Assembly (NCBI RefSeq): GCF_008642355.1
Contig: NZ_CP029193.1
Location: 2,442,001-2,506,000 of the forward strand
DNA: 64,000 nucleotides
Source: Streptomyces venezuelae
GTDB taxonomy: Bacteria; Actinomycetota; Actinomycetes; Streptomycetales; Streptomycetaceae
Reading direction: 5' to 3'
Part shown: positions 1 to 7,111 of the stretch, piece after piece
Position numbering within the stretch: the first letter of the stretch is position 1
How the letters are laid out: each line of letters starts with the position of its first letter
The notes under the pieces: generated by a model
The model's input: the letters and a program-made list of their open reading frames with translations, nothing else
What the model was told of the DNA's origin: nothing
Databases searched by the model: none
Made by a program: the position numbers and the translations under genes

Positions 1-1
1 G

Positions 2-385
2 TACGGGGTGAGTTCACTCGCCATCAAAGGCGTGTCCAGCTATCTGACGACGGAGGACATCGGCGGCGCGGTCGGCGACCTGCTGCGCTCGCCCTACCCC
101 TACCTGCTGCTCTTCACCGGCGCGTTCGGCCTGGTCATGTCGCAGGCGGCCCTCCAGCGCTGCCGGGCGTCCCTCATCGTCCCCGTGTGCACCACGGTGA
201 CGTCACTGTTCACGGCGGTGCTGGGGACGCTGGCGTTCGGCGAGGCACTGCCGCACGAACCGGTGCGCCTCACGCTGCGCATCGCGGGCACGGTCCTCGC
301 CGTGTCCGTCCTCGTCGCCATGCCGAAGCACGACACGGCACCTCCCCCTCCCTCGACCGCTCCCAAGGAGTTGACCAGCGGATGA
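2..385 (+). CDS. DMT/EamA-type membrane protein, C-terminal part (5' end outside window)
   Basis: The frame is open to the left edge, so this is the 3' part of a longer gene; the GTG at 8 is only an internal codon. The visible 125 or so residues hold about three hydrophobic segments (near residues 34-52, 56-76 and 86-102 counted from position 8) and a Pro/Lys-rich cytoplasmic tail. Alternating helices with a motif of the type PVCTTVTSLFTAVLGTLAFGE resemble the last helices of drug/metabolite-type (EamA-like) transporters. Substrate unknown. The stop overlaps the next start by ATGA at 382-385, which suggests translational coupling to the Trm112-like gene. Confidence 0.7.
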   Translation, partial: YGVSSLAIKGVSSYLTTEDIGGAVGDLLRSPYPYLLLFTGAFGLVMSQAALQRCRASLIVPVCTTVTSLFTAVLGTLAFGEALPHEPVRLTLRIAGTVLAVSVLVAMPKHDTAPPPPSTAPKELTSG

Positions 386-609
386 ACCCCGAAGACCCGC
401 TGCTGAAGATCCTCGCGTGCCCGCTCGACAAGGGCCCCCTGCACCTGCTCGCCGCCGAGGAACCCCTCGTACCGGAGGAGTCGCTGTACAACCCCCGGCT
501 GCGGCGCCGCTACCCGGTCCTCGACGGCATACCCCAGCTGCTCCCCTCCTCCGGCGAGCAGGTCCCCGAGGAGGAGCACGAGCAGCTGCTCCAGCGCATG
601 TCCCCGTGA
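382..609 (+). CDS. Trm112 family small protein
   Basis: A 75-residue protein with the Trm112/YcaR layout: an N-terminal LLKILACPLDKGPL segment, a middle YNPRLRRRYPVLDGIPQLLP segment and an acidic tail. Trm112 proteins are small activators or stabilisers of S-adenosylmethionine-dependent methyltransferases; many bacterial ones keep a single CP motif as seen here. The start is the ATG inside the ATGA overlap with the preceding membrane protein. The next gene is itself an FkbM-type methyltransferase, so a partner relationship is possible but is only inferred from position. Confidence 0.85.
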   Translation: MNPEDPLLKILACPLDKGPLHLLAAEEPLVPEESLYNPRLRRRYPVLDGIPQLLPSSGEQVPEEEHEQLLQRMSP

Positions 610-638
610 CGAGAACACCCCGTGACGAGAGGGTCCGC

Positions 639-1442
639 ATGACTTTCGCCGCCCGCGTGGCGCCCTATGTCCCCGACCGTCTGATCGCCTCCCTGGCCCG
701 TCTCGTCTATCCGCGCTTCGAGCCGGAGCTCGGCAGGCTCGCCGACCTCTGCCCGCCGGGCTGCGGCACCGCGGTGGACGTCGGCGGCTGGTACGGCCCC
801 TGGTCGCACCGGCTCGCCTCGCGCGCGCAGCGCGTGGTGACCGTCGAGCCGGTGCCGCATCTGGCGCGGCTCCTCGCGGCCAGTACACCCCGCAACGTCC
901 GGGTGATCCAGGGCGCGGCGACGGACCGGCCCGGCACGGCCAGGCTCTGGCTGCCGCGCGGCGACCGCGGGGAGAGAGGTGTGTCGTCCCTGGTCCGCAG
1001 GGACATCCACCACGTGGCGGTGGACGTGCCGTGTCTGACCCTGGACGGCCTGGGCCTGCGGGACGTGCACTTCGTCAAGATCGACGTGGACGGCAACGAG
1101 CTGCGGGTCCTGCACGGCGCGCGCGAGCTGATCGCCCGCGACCGTCCGGCGATCTTCCTGGAGCTGGAGTCACGCATCCAGCCGACCGCCCCGATCGTGG
1201 AACTCCTGACCGCCCGGCACGGCTACCGGGGCTGGGTGCTGCCGCACGACAGCTGGGTGCCGCTCGACGCGTTCGATCTGGAGACGCACCAGTCCGGCAC
1301 GTCGTACGTCGTGTCGCAGGGACTGCTGCGCCGCGTCCTCACGCCGCGCCACCCCCGCTACGTCAACTCGGTCCTGTTCCTCCCCGACGGGCACCGCCCG
1401 GGAGCGCTCGCGGTGCGCGACGATGGGGTGCATGCCCGCTAG
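639..1442 (+). CDS. FkbM family methyltransferase
   Basis: A 267-residue predicted S-adenosylmethionine-dependent methyltransferase. The SAM-binding core is visible: motif I VDVGGWYGPWS near residues 47-57, the acidic strand VVTVEP near 68-73, and the FkbM signature VKIDVDGNELRVLHGA near 149-164. Proteins of this family O-methylate small molecules or glycans; the substrate here cannot be read from sequence. The ATG at 639 is chosen because it opens the conserved domain and follows a GA-rich stretch (gacgagagg). It lies 29 bases after the Trm112-like stop, probably in the same transcript. Its 3' end overlaps the next gene. Confidence 0.85.
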   Translation: MTFAARVAPYVPDRLIASLARLVYPRFEPELGRLADLCPPGCGTAVDVGGWYGPWSHRLASRAQRVVTVEPVPHLARLLAASTPRNVRVIQGAATDRPGTARLWLPRGDRGERGVSSLVRRDIHHVAVDVPCLTLDGLGLRDVHFVKIDVDGNELRVLHGARELIARDRPAIFLELESRIQPTAPIVELLTARHGYRGWVLPHDSWVPLDAFDLETHQSGTSYVVSQGLLRRVLTPRHPRYVNSVLFLPDGHRPGALAVRDDGVHAR

Positions 1443-2058
1443 CTCTTCGCCCGCCTCCGGCCCGTTCACCGCGCTGGACTTCCAGCTGGTCCTGCTGCGC
1501 CGGATGGCCGACCACAACGCCGACCTCGTGGAGCGCGCACGGCACACGCTGGGTGTCTCCGTCGCGGAGATGCGGGAGGCCAACCGCCGCTGGCAGGCGA
1601 TGACCCGCTCCTCGCGGTCGCGGAGCGCTGCCTCCCGGTACCGCTCGGTCCTCGGCCCGCCCGAGGCGACGGTCCGCCGCCGGATCGGCGACCTGGAGTG
1701 CGAGGCGCTGCTGTGGCCGGTGCCGCTCTGGCCCGAGCTGCGCTTCGAGGTGCTGCGGGCACCGAACGGAGCGGTGTGGAACATGGGGGCACCTCCCATG
1801 CTTTTCGAGCTATGGGGGAGGTTGGTGCGCGCGCCGGGGACCGCCGGTCCCGAGCTGCGCACGCTCGACGACCTCACGCCCTGGTCGTGCACGGTCGACG
1901 AGGCAGCGCGCGCGTTCGCGCCGGCGCGCCCCATGGAGGGGACGGCGCCGACGCGGTGGGGCCTCGCGTTCGAGGCGGTGGACGGGGCCGGTGAACGGCG
2001 GCACTGCGTGGCGGAGTTCACCTGGGGACTGCTGCAGCGGGTGGACGTCAGAGAATGA
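1423..2058 (+). CDS. Conserved hypothetical protein with in-frame palindromic repeat
   Basis: About 211 residues, no recognised domain. The N-terminal third is a charged helix (LRRMADHNADLVERARHTLG); the C-terminal part looks globular with many Trp. Start is ATG 1423 or ATG 1432, both overlapping the end of the methyltransferase gene. Residues about 118-134 (the run around GAPPMLFELWGRL) are encoded by a GC-rich hairpin repeat at 1784-1821 of a kind scattered through Streptomyces chromosomes, so this stretch is probably an insertion and not ancestral protein. The gene ends 11 bases inside the convergent secreted-peptide gene. Confidence 0.7.
   Translation: MGCMPASSSPASGPFTALDFQLVLLRRMADHNADLVERARHTLGVSVAEMREANRRWQAMTRSSRSRSAASRYRSVLGPPEATVRRRIGDLECEALLWPVPLWPELRFEVLRAPNGAVWNMGAPPMLFELWGRLVRAPGTAGPELRTLDDLTPWSCTVDEAARAFAPARPMEGTAPTRWGLAFEAVDGAGERRHCVAEFTWGLLQRVDVRE
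1784..1821. repeat. Palindromic GC-rich repeat element inserted in a coding region
   Basis: The sequence GGGGGCACCTCCCATGC, loop TTTTCGA, then GCTATGGGGGAGG folds into a stem with a few mismatches. Streptomyces genomes carry many copies of a repeat of the form GGGGGnACCTCCCA...TGGGGGAGG; the identification is from memory of that family. Here it sits inside the gene at 1423-2058 and keeps the reading frame. Confidence 0.65.
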
Positions 2059-2368
2059 AGACGCTGCTTGCGGTCTCCGTCCGGTACGTCTCGCCGGGGT
2101 ACACGAGCCACTCGACCGAGCCGGTGCAGTCGGGCCCGGAGTGGACCTCGACGATGGCGTCGGTGTTGTTGGTGATCGAGGCCGGGAACCAGTCGAATCC
2201 GTAGCAGCCGCTCGGATTCACATAGTCCTGGCCGTTGATGTTCAGGATCCCTTCCGCCGCGTACGCCGAGTTCGGCACGGTGAGGGCGAGAGCCGCGGCG
2301 ATGGCGAGCGCCCCGAGCGTCCTGGCCGGTCCGGCCACGGCGGTCATGCGTCGTCGTTTCACGTTCAT
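2048..2368 (-). CDS. Small secreted protein
   Basis: About 106 residues beginning at the ATG whose complement ends at 2368. A clear Sec signal peptide: basic MNVKRRR, a hydrophobic core ALAIAAALALTV and a cleavage site after NSAYA. The mature part of about 70 residues carries two cysteines (in SGCYG and PDCTG), so one disulfide is likely, and has short beta-type segments. Function unknown. It resembles in architecture, not obviously in sequence, the secreted peptide at 35910-36200. Convergent with the hypothetical gene on the plus strand, overlapping by 11 bases. Confidence 0.75.
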   Translation of the reverse strand: MNVKRRRMTAVAGPARTLGALAIAAALALTVPNSAYAAEGILNINGQDYVNPSGCYGFDWFPASITNNTDAIVEVHSGPDCTGSVEWLVYPGETYRTETASSVFIL

Positions 2369-2474
2369 GTCGCGCAGCGTAGCGGTTCGAGCACGCACCG
2401 TGCGGGCCGTCCTGGTGGCAGAAGCCGGTACGCGGGCTTGTTCGCCGCCTCCAACATCTGCTTATGATTCGGCG

Positions 2475-3380
2475 GTGTTCGATTCGCGGCACATCAAGAC
2501 GTTCCACGAGGTGGTCCGGGCCGGTTCGTACTCGGCGGCCGCCCGCTCCCTCGGCTATACCCAGCCGGCGATAACCCAGCAGATGAAGGCCCTCGAACGG
2601 TCCGTCGGCACTCCGCTGTTCACCCGCGTCGGGCGCCGCATGCGCCTGACGGAGGCCGGTGAGGCGCTGTCGCGGCACGCGGGGATCATCCTGGACGACA
2701 TCTCCGCCGCGCAGCAGCAGATGAACGCGATCACGCGGCTGCGCTCGGGGCGGGTCCGGGTCTGCGCGTTCCCCAGCGCCAACGCGACGCTCATCCCGGA
2801 GGCCCTCGCGCGGCTCGCCTCGGGGCACCCGGGGGTGCGCGTGGAGCTCCTGGAGGACGAGCCGCCCGAGTCGCTGCGGCGCGTGGTGCGCGGCGAGTGC
2901 GACATCACGCTGGCCTTCACGTACCCCGGTCTGCACGACGAGGTGCCCGAGGAGCTCGCGGAGATCCCGCTCATGGAGGACCAGCTGACCGTGCTGCTGC
3001 CGTCCGGGCACCGCATGGCGCGCCAGCGTTCGGTCAAGCTCGCCGAACTGGCCGACGAGCGGTGGATCGCGGGCTGCCCGCGCTGCCGCGCGAACTTCCT
3101 GCACGAGTGTGCCGAGCTGGGCTTCGCGCCCGAGATCGCGTTCACCACCGACGACAACCTGGTGGTGCAGAGCCTGGTCGCGGAGGGGCTCGGCATCGCG
3201 ATGATGCCGGGTCTCGTCCTGAACTTCCTCTGCCACAAGAAGGTGACGGGCCGTGCCCTCGATCCGGCGTCGCGGCGCCAGGTGTCGGCGTATGTCCTCA
3301 AGGACCATCTGCGGATTCCGGCCACGGCGCTGGTGCTCGACGAGCTGCGGACGGTGGCCGCGAACCGCGTCGGCTGCTGA
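2475..3380 (+). CDS. LysR family transcriptional regulator
   Basis: A 301-residue LysR regulator. The N-terminal winged helix-turn-helix is plain: FHEVVRAGSYSAAARSLGYTQPAITQQMKALE near residues 9-40, followed by GTPLFTRVGRRMRLTEAG. The C-terminal effector domain starts at about residue 90 (GRVRVCAFPSANATLIP). The GTG at 2475 is taken as start since it places the HTH at the usual distance from the N-terminus; frames upstream lack a convincing ribosome site. The cysteine dioxygenase and exporter genes follow on the same strand 90 bases later, so they are plausible targets, with a sulfur compound as possible effector. That is inference from position. Confidence 0.9.
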   Translation: MFDSRHIKTFHEVVRAGSYSAAARSLGYTQPAITQQMKALERSVGTPLFTRVGRRMRLTEAGEALSRHAGIILDDISAAQQQMNAITRLRSGRVRVCAFPSANATLIPEALARLASGHPGVRVELLEDEPPESLRRVVRGECDITLAFTYPGLHDEVPEELAEIPLMEDQLTVLLPSGHRMARQRSVKLAELADERWIAGCPRCRANFLHECAELGFAPEIAFTTDDNLVVQSLVAEGLGIAMMPGLVLNFLCHKKVTGRALDPASRRQVSAYVLKDHLRIPATALVLDELRTVAANRVGC

Positions 3381-3470
3381 TCACCCCCGGCGTTTCCATA
3401 AGGGGAAGTTGGGGGGTCGCCAAAAGACTGTCGTTGGACGTGATGGATCGGGCGGCGCGACGCTGCCCGT

Positions 3471-4040
3471 ATGAGCACTCCGACCGCGTACCGGGCCGCC
3501 CGGACCACAGAGCGCCTCGACACCCTCGTCGCCGACGTGCGCGAGGCGGTGGGGCGCGGCCTGCCCCCCGATCTGACCGCGTACCTGGTGGGCGAACGGC
3601 TCGCCCCCCACCTGGGCTCAGCCGACCTGCTCACCGACGAACAGCGCGAGGGCGATCCCGAGCACTACCGCCAGCACGTCCTGCACGCCGAGCACGACGG
3701 CAGCTTCTCGATCGTGGCGCTGGTCTGGCTGCCCGGACAGCGGACCTCCGTCCACGACCACGTGTCGTGGTGCGTCACGGGCGTGCACGAGGGCGAGGAG
3801 CAGGAGCGCCGCTACCGCCTGGTGCCCGCCGCGGGACCCGGTGGCGCGGCCCGCCTCGTCGCGACGGAGGACGTCGTCAACCCGCAGGGCTCGGTGTGCG
3901 GTTTCGCGCCGCCCGGCGACATCCACCGGGTGTGGAACGCCTGCGGCACGCTCGCGATATCGATCCACATCTACGGCGCGGACATAGCCCGCCTGGGCAG
4001 CAGCGTCCGCCGCGTGTACGAACTCCCGGCCGACCGGTAA
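3471..4040 (+). CDS. Cysteine dioxygenase family protein
   Basis: A 189-residue cupin. The HDHVSWC motif supplies His95 and His97, and His152 in GDIHRVWN is the third iron ligand expected for thiol dioxygenases. Family members oxidise cysteine (or a related thiol such as mercaptopropionate) to the sulfinate with O2 and Fe(II). Length and motif spacing match bacterial cysteine dioxygenases. The stop TAA shares an A with the start of the next gene (TAATG at 4038-4042), which couples it to a YeiH-type exporter; oxidation of cysteine eventually releases sulfite or sulfate, and the exporter could remove it. Substrate preference is not visible. Confidence 0.88.
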   Translation: MSTPTAYRAARTTERLDTLVADVREAVGRGLPPDLTAYLVGERLAPHLGSADLLTDEQREGDPEHYRQHVLHAEHDGSFSIVALVWLPGQRTSVHDHVSWCVTGVHEGEEQERRYRLVPAAGPGGAARLVATEDVVNPQGSVCGFAPPGDIHRVWNACGTLAISIHIYGADIARLGSSVRRVYELPADR

Positions 4041-5110
4041 TGGCGCTGCTCGGGGAACGCGCCAAGTCCCGTACGACACCGATCGCTTCACTCGCCGCCA
4101 GACCGCCCGGCAAGCTGCCCGGCCTGGCGCTGGCGGTCGCCGGCGTCGCCGCCGCATGGACCGTGCACCACTTCGTGCCCGGCGTCCCGATGCTCACGGC
4201 GGCCGTGGTCCTCGGCATCGCGGCGGCCCATGTGCCGGGCGCGGCGCACGCGTTCGTCCGCGGCCCCGGCAAGGCGGGCCTGACGTTCGCGGGCAAGCGG
4301 CTGATGCGGGTAGGTGTCGTGCTGCTCGGCCTGAAGCTGGGTCTGGACGACGTGCTGGGGCTCGGCTGGGCGTCGGTGGGGATGGTGCTCGCCGTGGTCG
4401 CGGTGACCTTCCTCGGCACGTGGTGGCTGGGCCGCCGGATGGGACTGCGCGGCGACCAGCCGCTGCTGATCGCCACCGGCTACTCGATCTGCGGCGCCTC
4501 CGCGATCGGCGCGGTCAGCGAGGTGTCCGAGAGCGACGAGCGGGACACGGCCACCTCGGTGGCGCTCGTGACCCTGTGCGGCACGCTCGCCATCGCCGTA
4601 CTCCCGCTGCTGCAGCACCCGTTGGGGCTCGACGACGCGGAGTTCGGGCGCTGGGTCGGGGCGAGCGTGCACGATGTGGGCCAGGTCGTGGCGACGGCGC
4701 AGACCGCGGGCGCGGGGGCGCTGGGCGACGCGGTCCTGGTCAAGCTGATGCGGGTGGCGCTGCTCGCGCCGCTCGTCGCTGCGGTGGCCCTCTCGGTACG
4801 CGCGCGCCGGCAGGGACGCGGTTCGGCCGAGGGGGGCACTGGCACCAAACGGCCGCCTCTGGTGCCGCTCTTCGTGGTCGGCTTCCTCGCCATGGTGGCG
4901 CTGCGCACGACCGGATGGCTCCCCGGCGGTGCGATCGACGCGGCGGGGACGGCGCAGGAACTCCTGCTGGCCGCCGCCCTGTTCGGCCTGGGCAGCGCGG
5001 TCGACCTGCCGTCCCTCACGCGCACGGGCGGCCGGGTCGCGGCGCTCGGCCTGGTCTCGTGGGGCGTGATCGCGGGGGTGTCGTACGTGGGTGTGGTGCT
5101 GACGTACTGA
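4040..5110 (+). CDS. YeiH family putative sulfate exporter
   Basis: A 356-residue integral membrane protein with about ten hydrophobic segments. The family signature is visible around residues 85-100 (KRLMRVGVVLLGLKLGLDDV), at GYSICGASAIGAVSEV near 147-162 and at SVHDVGQVVATA near 212-223, as in the conserved hypothetical 698/YeiH proteins annotated as putative sulfate exporters. Starts at the ATG within TAATG directly after cysteine dioxygenase. The pairing suggests export of an oxidised sulfur product; transport has rarely been proven for this family. Confidence 0.85.
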   Translation: MALLGERAKSRTTPIASLAARPPGKLPGLALAVAGVAAAWTVHHFVPGVPMLTAAVVLGIAAAHVPGAAHAFVRGPGKAGLTFAGKRLMRVGVVLLGLKLGLDDVLGLGWASVGMVLAVVAVTFLGTWWLGRRMGLRGDQPLLIATGYSICGASAIGAVSEVSESDERDTATSVALVTLCGTLAIAVLPLLQHPLGLDDAEFGRWVGASVHDVGQVVATAQTAGAGALGDAVLVKLMRVALLAPLVAAVALSVRARRQGRGSAEGGTGTKRPPLVPLFVVGFLAMVALRTTGWLPGGAIDAAGTAQELLLAAALFGLGSAVDLPSLTRTGGRVAALGLVSWGVIAGVSYVGVVLTY

Positions 5111-5187
5111 GGGCGGCGCTCAAGGGCGTACTGGAGGACGCACCCAGTTGGCGCGACCCGAACAACCGATGCGAACGACTGGGCAGT

Positions 5188-5201
5188 TGTTCCCTGGAAC
5201 A
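5188..5201. promoter_or_regulatory. 14-bp inverted repeat, candidate operator
   Basis: TGTTCC-CT-GGAACA, perfect six-base arms around a two-base centre, in the gap between the exporter gene and the small peptide gene. It is followed by two hairpins in what would be the leader of the peptide: CCCCGGCC (5292-5299) with GGCCGGGG (5314-5321), and AGGACC (5325-5330) with GGTCCT (5339-5344). The binding protein is unknown. Confidence 0.4.
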
Positions 5202-5381
5202 GGTGATCGTCGCGCCAGGAATTGCGCGAGGCGCACGTGATTGACGATGCTGACGGTGCGCGAGCGACGGACTGCAGACCGTGACCGCGCCCCCCGGCCC
5301 ATGTCCCATACAAGGCCGGGGAGCAGGACCCGGATCCAGGTCCTGAGCATCCCTGAAAGTCCCACAAGGAGAAGCACCACC

Positions 5382-5441
5382 ATGAACCTCATCACTGACG
5401 TCGTCGCCGGTCTCGCCCACTTCCTGGGCTGGCTCGTCTGA
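5382..5441 (+). CDS. 19-residue amphipathic peptide
   Basis: A very short frame encoding MNLITDVVAGLAHFLGWLV. Ribosome site AAGGAG lies at 5366-5371, ten bases before the ATG, and a perfect 16-bp terminator hairpin starts 21 bases after the stop, so it reads as its own transcription unit. On a helical wheel the polar or small residues N2, T5, D6, A9, H13 and G16 fall on one side and L3, I4, V7, V8, L11, F14, L15, L18 on the other, i.e. a membrane-seeking amphipathic helix without a cleavable signal. Function unknown; a toxin-like, surfactant-like or signalling peptide are all possible. Too short for most gene finders. Confidence 0.55.
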   Translation: MNLITDVVAGLAHFLGWLV

Positions 5442-5462
5442 CGTCACCCGCACCGATCCGCA

Positions 5463-5501
5463 GCGACGCCGCCTCCCCCGTCCCAGGGGAGGCGGCGTCG
5501 C
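5463..5501 (+). terminator. Hairpin terminator after the 19-codon peptide
   Basis: Arms GCGACGCCGCCTCCCC (5463-5478) and its exact complement (5486-5501) with a seven-base loop. No T-run, as is usual in Streptomyces. It separates the peptide unit from the ligase gene. Confidence 0.8.
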
Positions 5502-5581
5502 CGTATGTCGCGTCTGCCCCCTCATCGGCGTAAGACTCTCCTGACGACCGGCGCAGATGACGACAACGAGGAGTACGAGAC

Positions 5582-7033
5582 GTGGATCCCCTGTTCCCGG
5601 CCCTGCACACCGCCCGCGGCGAGGCGCTCCGGTTCGGCGACCGCTCCCTGACCTACCCCGAACTGGCCTCGGCCGCCGCCTCCTCGGCACAGCGGCTGCG
5701 GGACGCCGGCCGGGTCGCCGTGTGGGCGACGCCGTCCCTGGAGACGGCGGTGGGCGTGGTCGCGGCGCTGCTCGCGGGCGTACCTGCCGTGCCGCTCAAC
5801 CCGAAGTCGGGCGACTCCGAGCTCACCCACATCGTGCGCGACAGCGCGCCGACGCTGGTCCTCGCGGAACCGGGCGCGGAACTCCCGCCCGCGCTGGCGT
5901 CCTTGGACCGCCACGACATCGACGTACAGGACGGCGGCGCGACCCGGCCCGCCCCCTCCCTCCCCGAACCGCCCCCGGAGTCCCCCGCCCTGATCGTCTA
6001 CACGTCCGGCACCACGGGCCCGCCCAAGGGCGCCGTCCTGCCCCGTCGCGCGATCGCCGCCACGCTGGACGCGCTGGAGGACGCCTGGCAGTGGACCGCC
6101 GACGACGTCCTGGTGCACGGCCTGCCCCTCTTCCACGTGCACGGCCTGATCCTCGGCACGCTGGGCCCGCTGCGCCGCGGCGGCTCCGTGCGGCATCTGG
6201 GGCGGTTCGGCACCGCGGGCGTGACGCGCGAGCTCGGTGCGGGGGCGACGATGCTGTTCGGGGTGCCGACGATGTACCACCGGATCGCAGAGGCCCTCCC
6301 GGACGACCCGGAGCTGGCGAAGGCCCTGGCCGGGGCGCGCCTGCTCGTGTCCGGCTCGGCGGCGCTCCCGGTCCACGACCACGAGCGCATCGCCGCCGCC
6401 ACGGGCCGACGCGTCATCGAGCGGTACGGCATGACGGAGACCCTCATGAACACCAGCGTCCGCGCCGACGGCGCGCCGCGCGCGGGCGCGGTCGGCGTGC
6501 CGCTGCCCGGTGTCGAGCTGCGCCTGGTGGACGAGGCGGGCGAGGAGGTCGCGGCGGACGGCCCGGAGGCGGTGGGCGAGATCCAGGTGCGCGGCCCGAA
6601 CCTGTTCACGGAGTACCTGAACCGCCCGGACGCGACCGCGGCGGCCTTCGCGCCCGGCGGCTGGTTCCGCACCGGCGACATGGCGGTGCGGGACCCCGAC
6701 GGCTATGTGCGCATCGTCGGCCGCAAGGCCACCGACCTCATCAAGAGCGGCGGCTACAAGATCGGCGCGGGCGAGATCGAGAACGCGCTCCTCGCCCACG
6801 AGGGCGTACGGGAGGCCGCGGTCACCGGCGAACCGGACCCCGACCTCGGCGAACGCATCGTGGCCTGGGTGGTCCCCACCGACCCGGACTCCCCGCCGTC
6901 CGCCGCGGCCCTGGCGGACCACGTGGCCGCGGCCCTGGCCCCGCACAAGCGCCCACGGGTGGTGCGCTACCTGGAGTCCCTGCCGCGCAACGACATGGGA
7001 AAGATCATGAAGCGGTCACTGACCGGGCAGTGA
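5582..7033 (+). CDS. matB: Malonyl-CoA/methylmalonyl-CoA synthetase-like acyl-CoA ligase (MatB type)
   Basis: A 483-residue ANL-superfamily adenylating enzyme. P-loop YTSGTTGPPKGA at residues 140-151, A5 motif RYGMTET at 281-287, WFRTGD near 361-366, hinge and catalytic lysine region near the C-terminus (PRNDMGKIMKRSL). Length and the arrangement near the active site fit MatB, which activates malonate or methylmalonate to the CoA thioester and can feed polyketide or fatty acid synthesis; S. coelicolor has such a gene in this neighbourhood as I recall. Another short-chain acyl specificity cannot be excluded. GTG start with upstream GAGGAG. Stands alone between two terminators. Confidence 0.78.
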   Translation: MDPLFPALHTARGEALRFGDRSLTYPELASAAASSAQRLRDAGRVAVWATPSLETAVGVVAALLAGVPAVPLNPKSGDSELTHIVRDSAPTLVLAEPGAELPPALASLDRHDIDVQDGGATRPAPSLPEPPPESPALIVYTSGTTGPPKGAVLPRRAIAATLDALEDAWQWTADDVLVHGLPLFHVHGLILGTLGPLRRGGSVRHLGRFGTAGVTRELGAGATMLFGVPTMYHRIAEALPDDPELAKALAGARLLVSGSAALPVHDHERIAAATGRRVIERYGMTETLMNTSVRADGAPRAGAVGVPLPGVELRLVDEAGEEVAADGPEAVGEIQVRGPNLFTEYLNRPDATAAAFAPGGWFRTGDMAVRDPDGYVRIVGRKATDLIKSGGYKIGAGEIENALLAHEGVREAAVTGEPDPDLGERIVAWVVPTDPDSPPSAAALADHVAAALAPHKRPRVVRYLESLPRNDMGKIMKRSLTGQ

Positions 7034-7061
7034 TGCCTCCCTCCGCGTCCTGAGAACAGGT

Positions 7062-7110
7062 CCCGCGAGGGAGCCCCGCGCCGGTCACCGGCGCGGGGCT
7101 CCCTCGCGGG
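7062..7110. terminator. Bidirectional terminator between convergent genes
   Basis: A 24-base arm (7062-7085) and its exact complement (7087-7110) form one of the longest perfect hairpins in the window. It lies between the ligase gene and the subtilisin gene, which converge, and even touches the subtilisin stop codon at 7112, so it can stop transcription from both sides. Confidence 0.9.
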
Positions 7111-7111
7111 G

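Noticed and set aside
1170..3308. Long open frame of about 700 codons on the minus strand
   Set aside because: It runs opposite to the hypothetical, LysR and secreted-peptide genes, is rich in Arg/His/Gly, has no ribosome site and no domain; it is a by-product of high GC.
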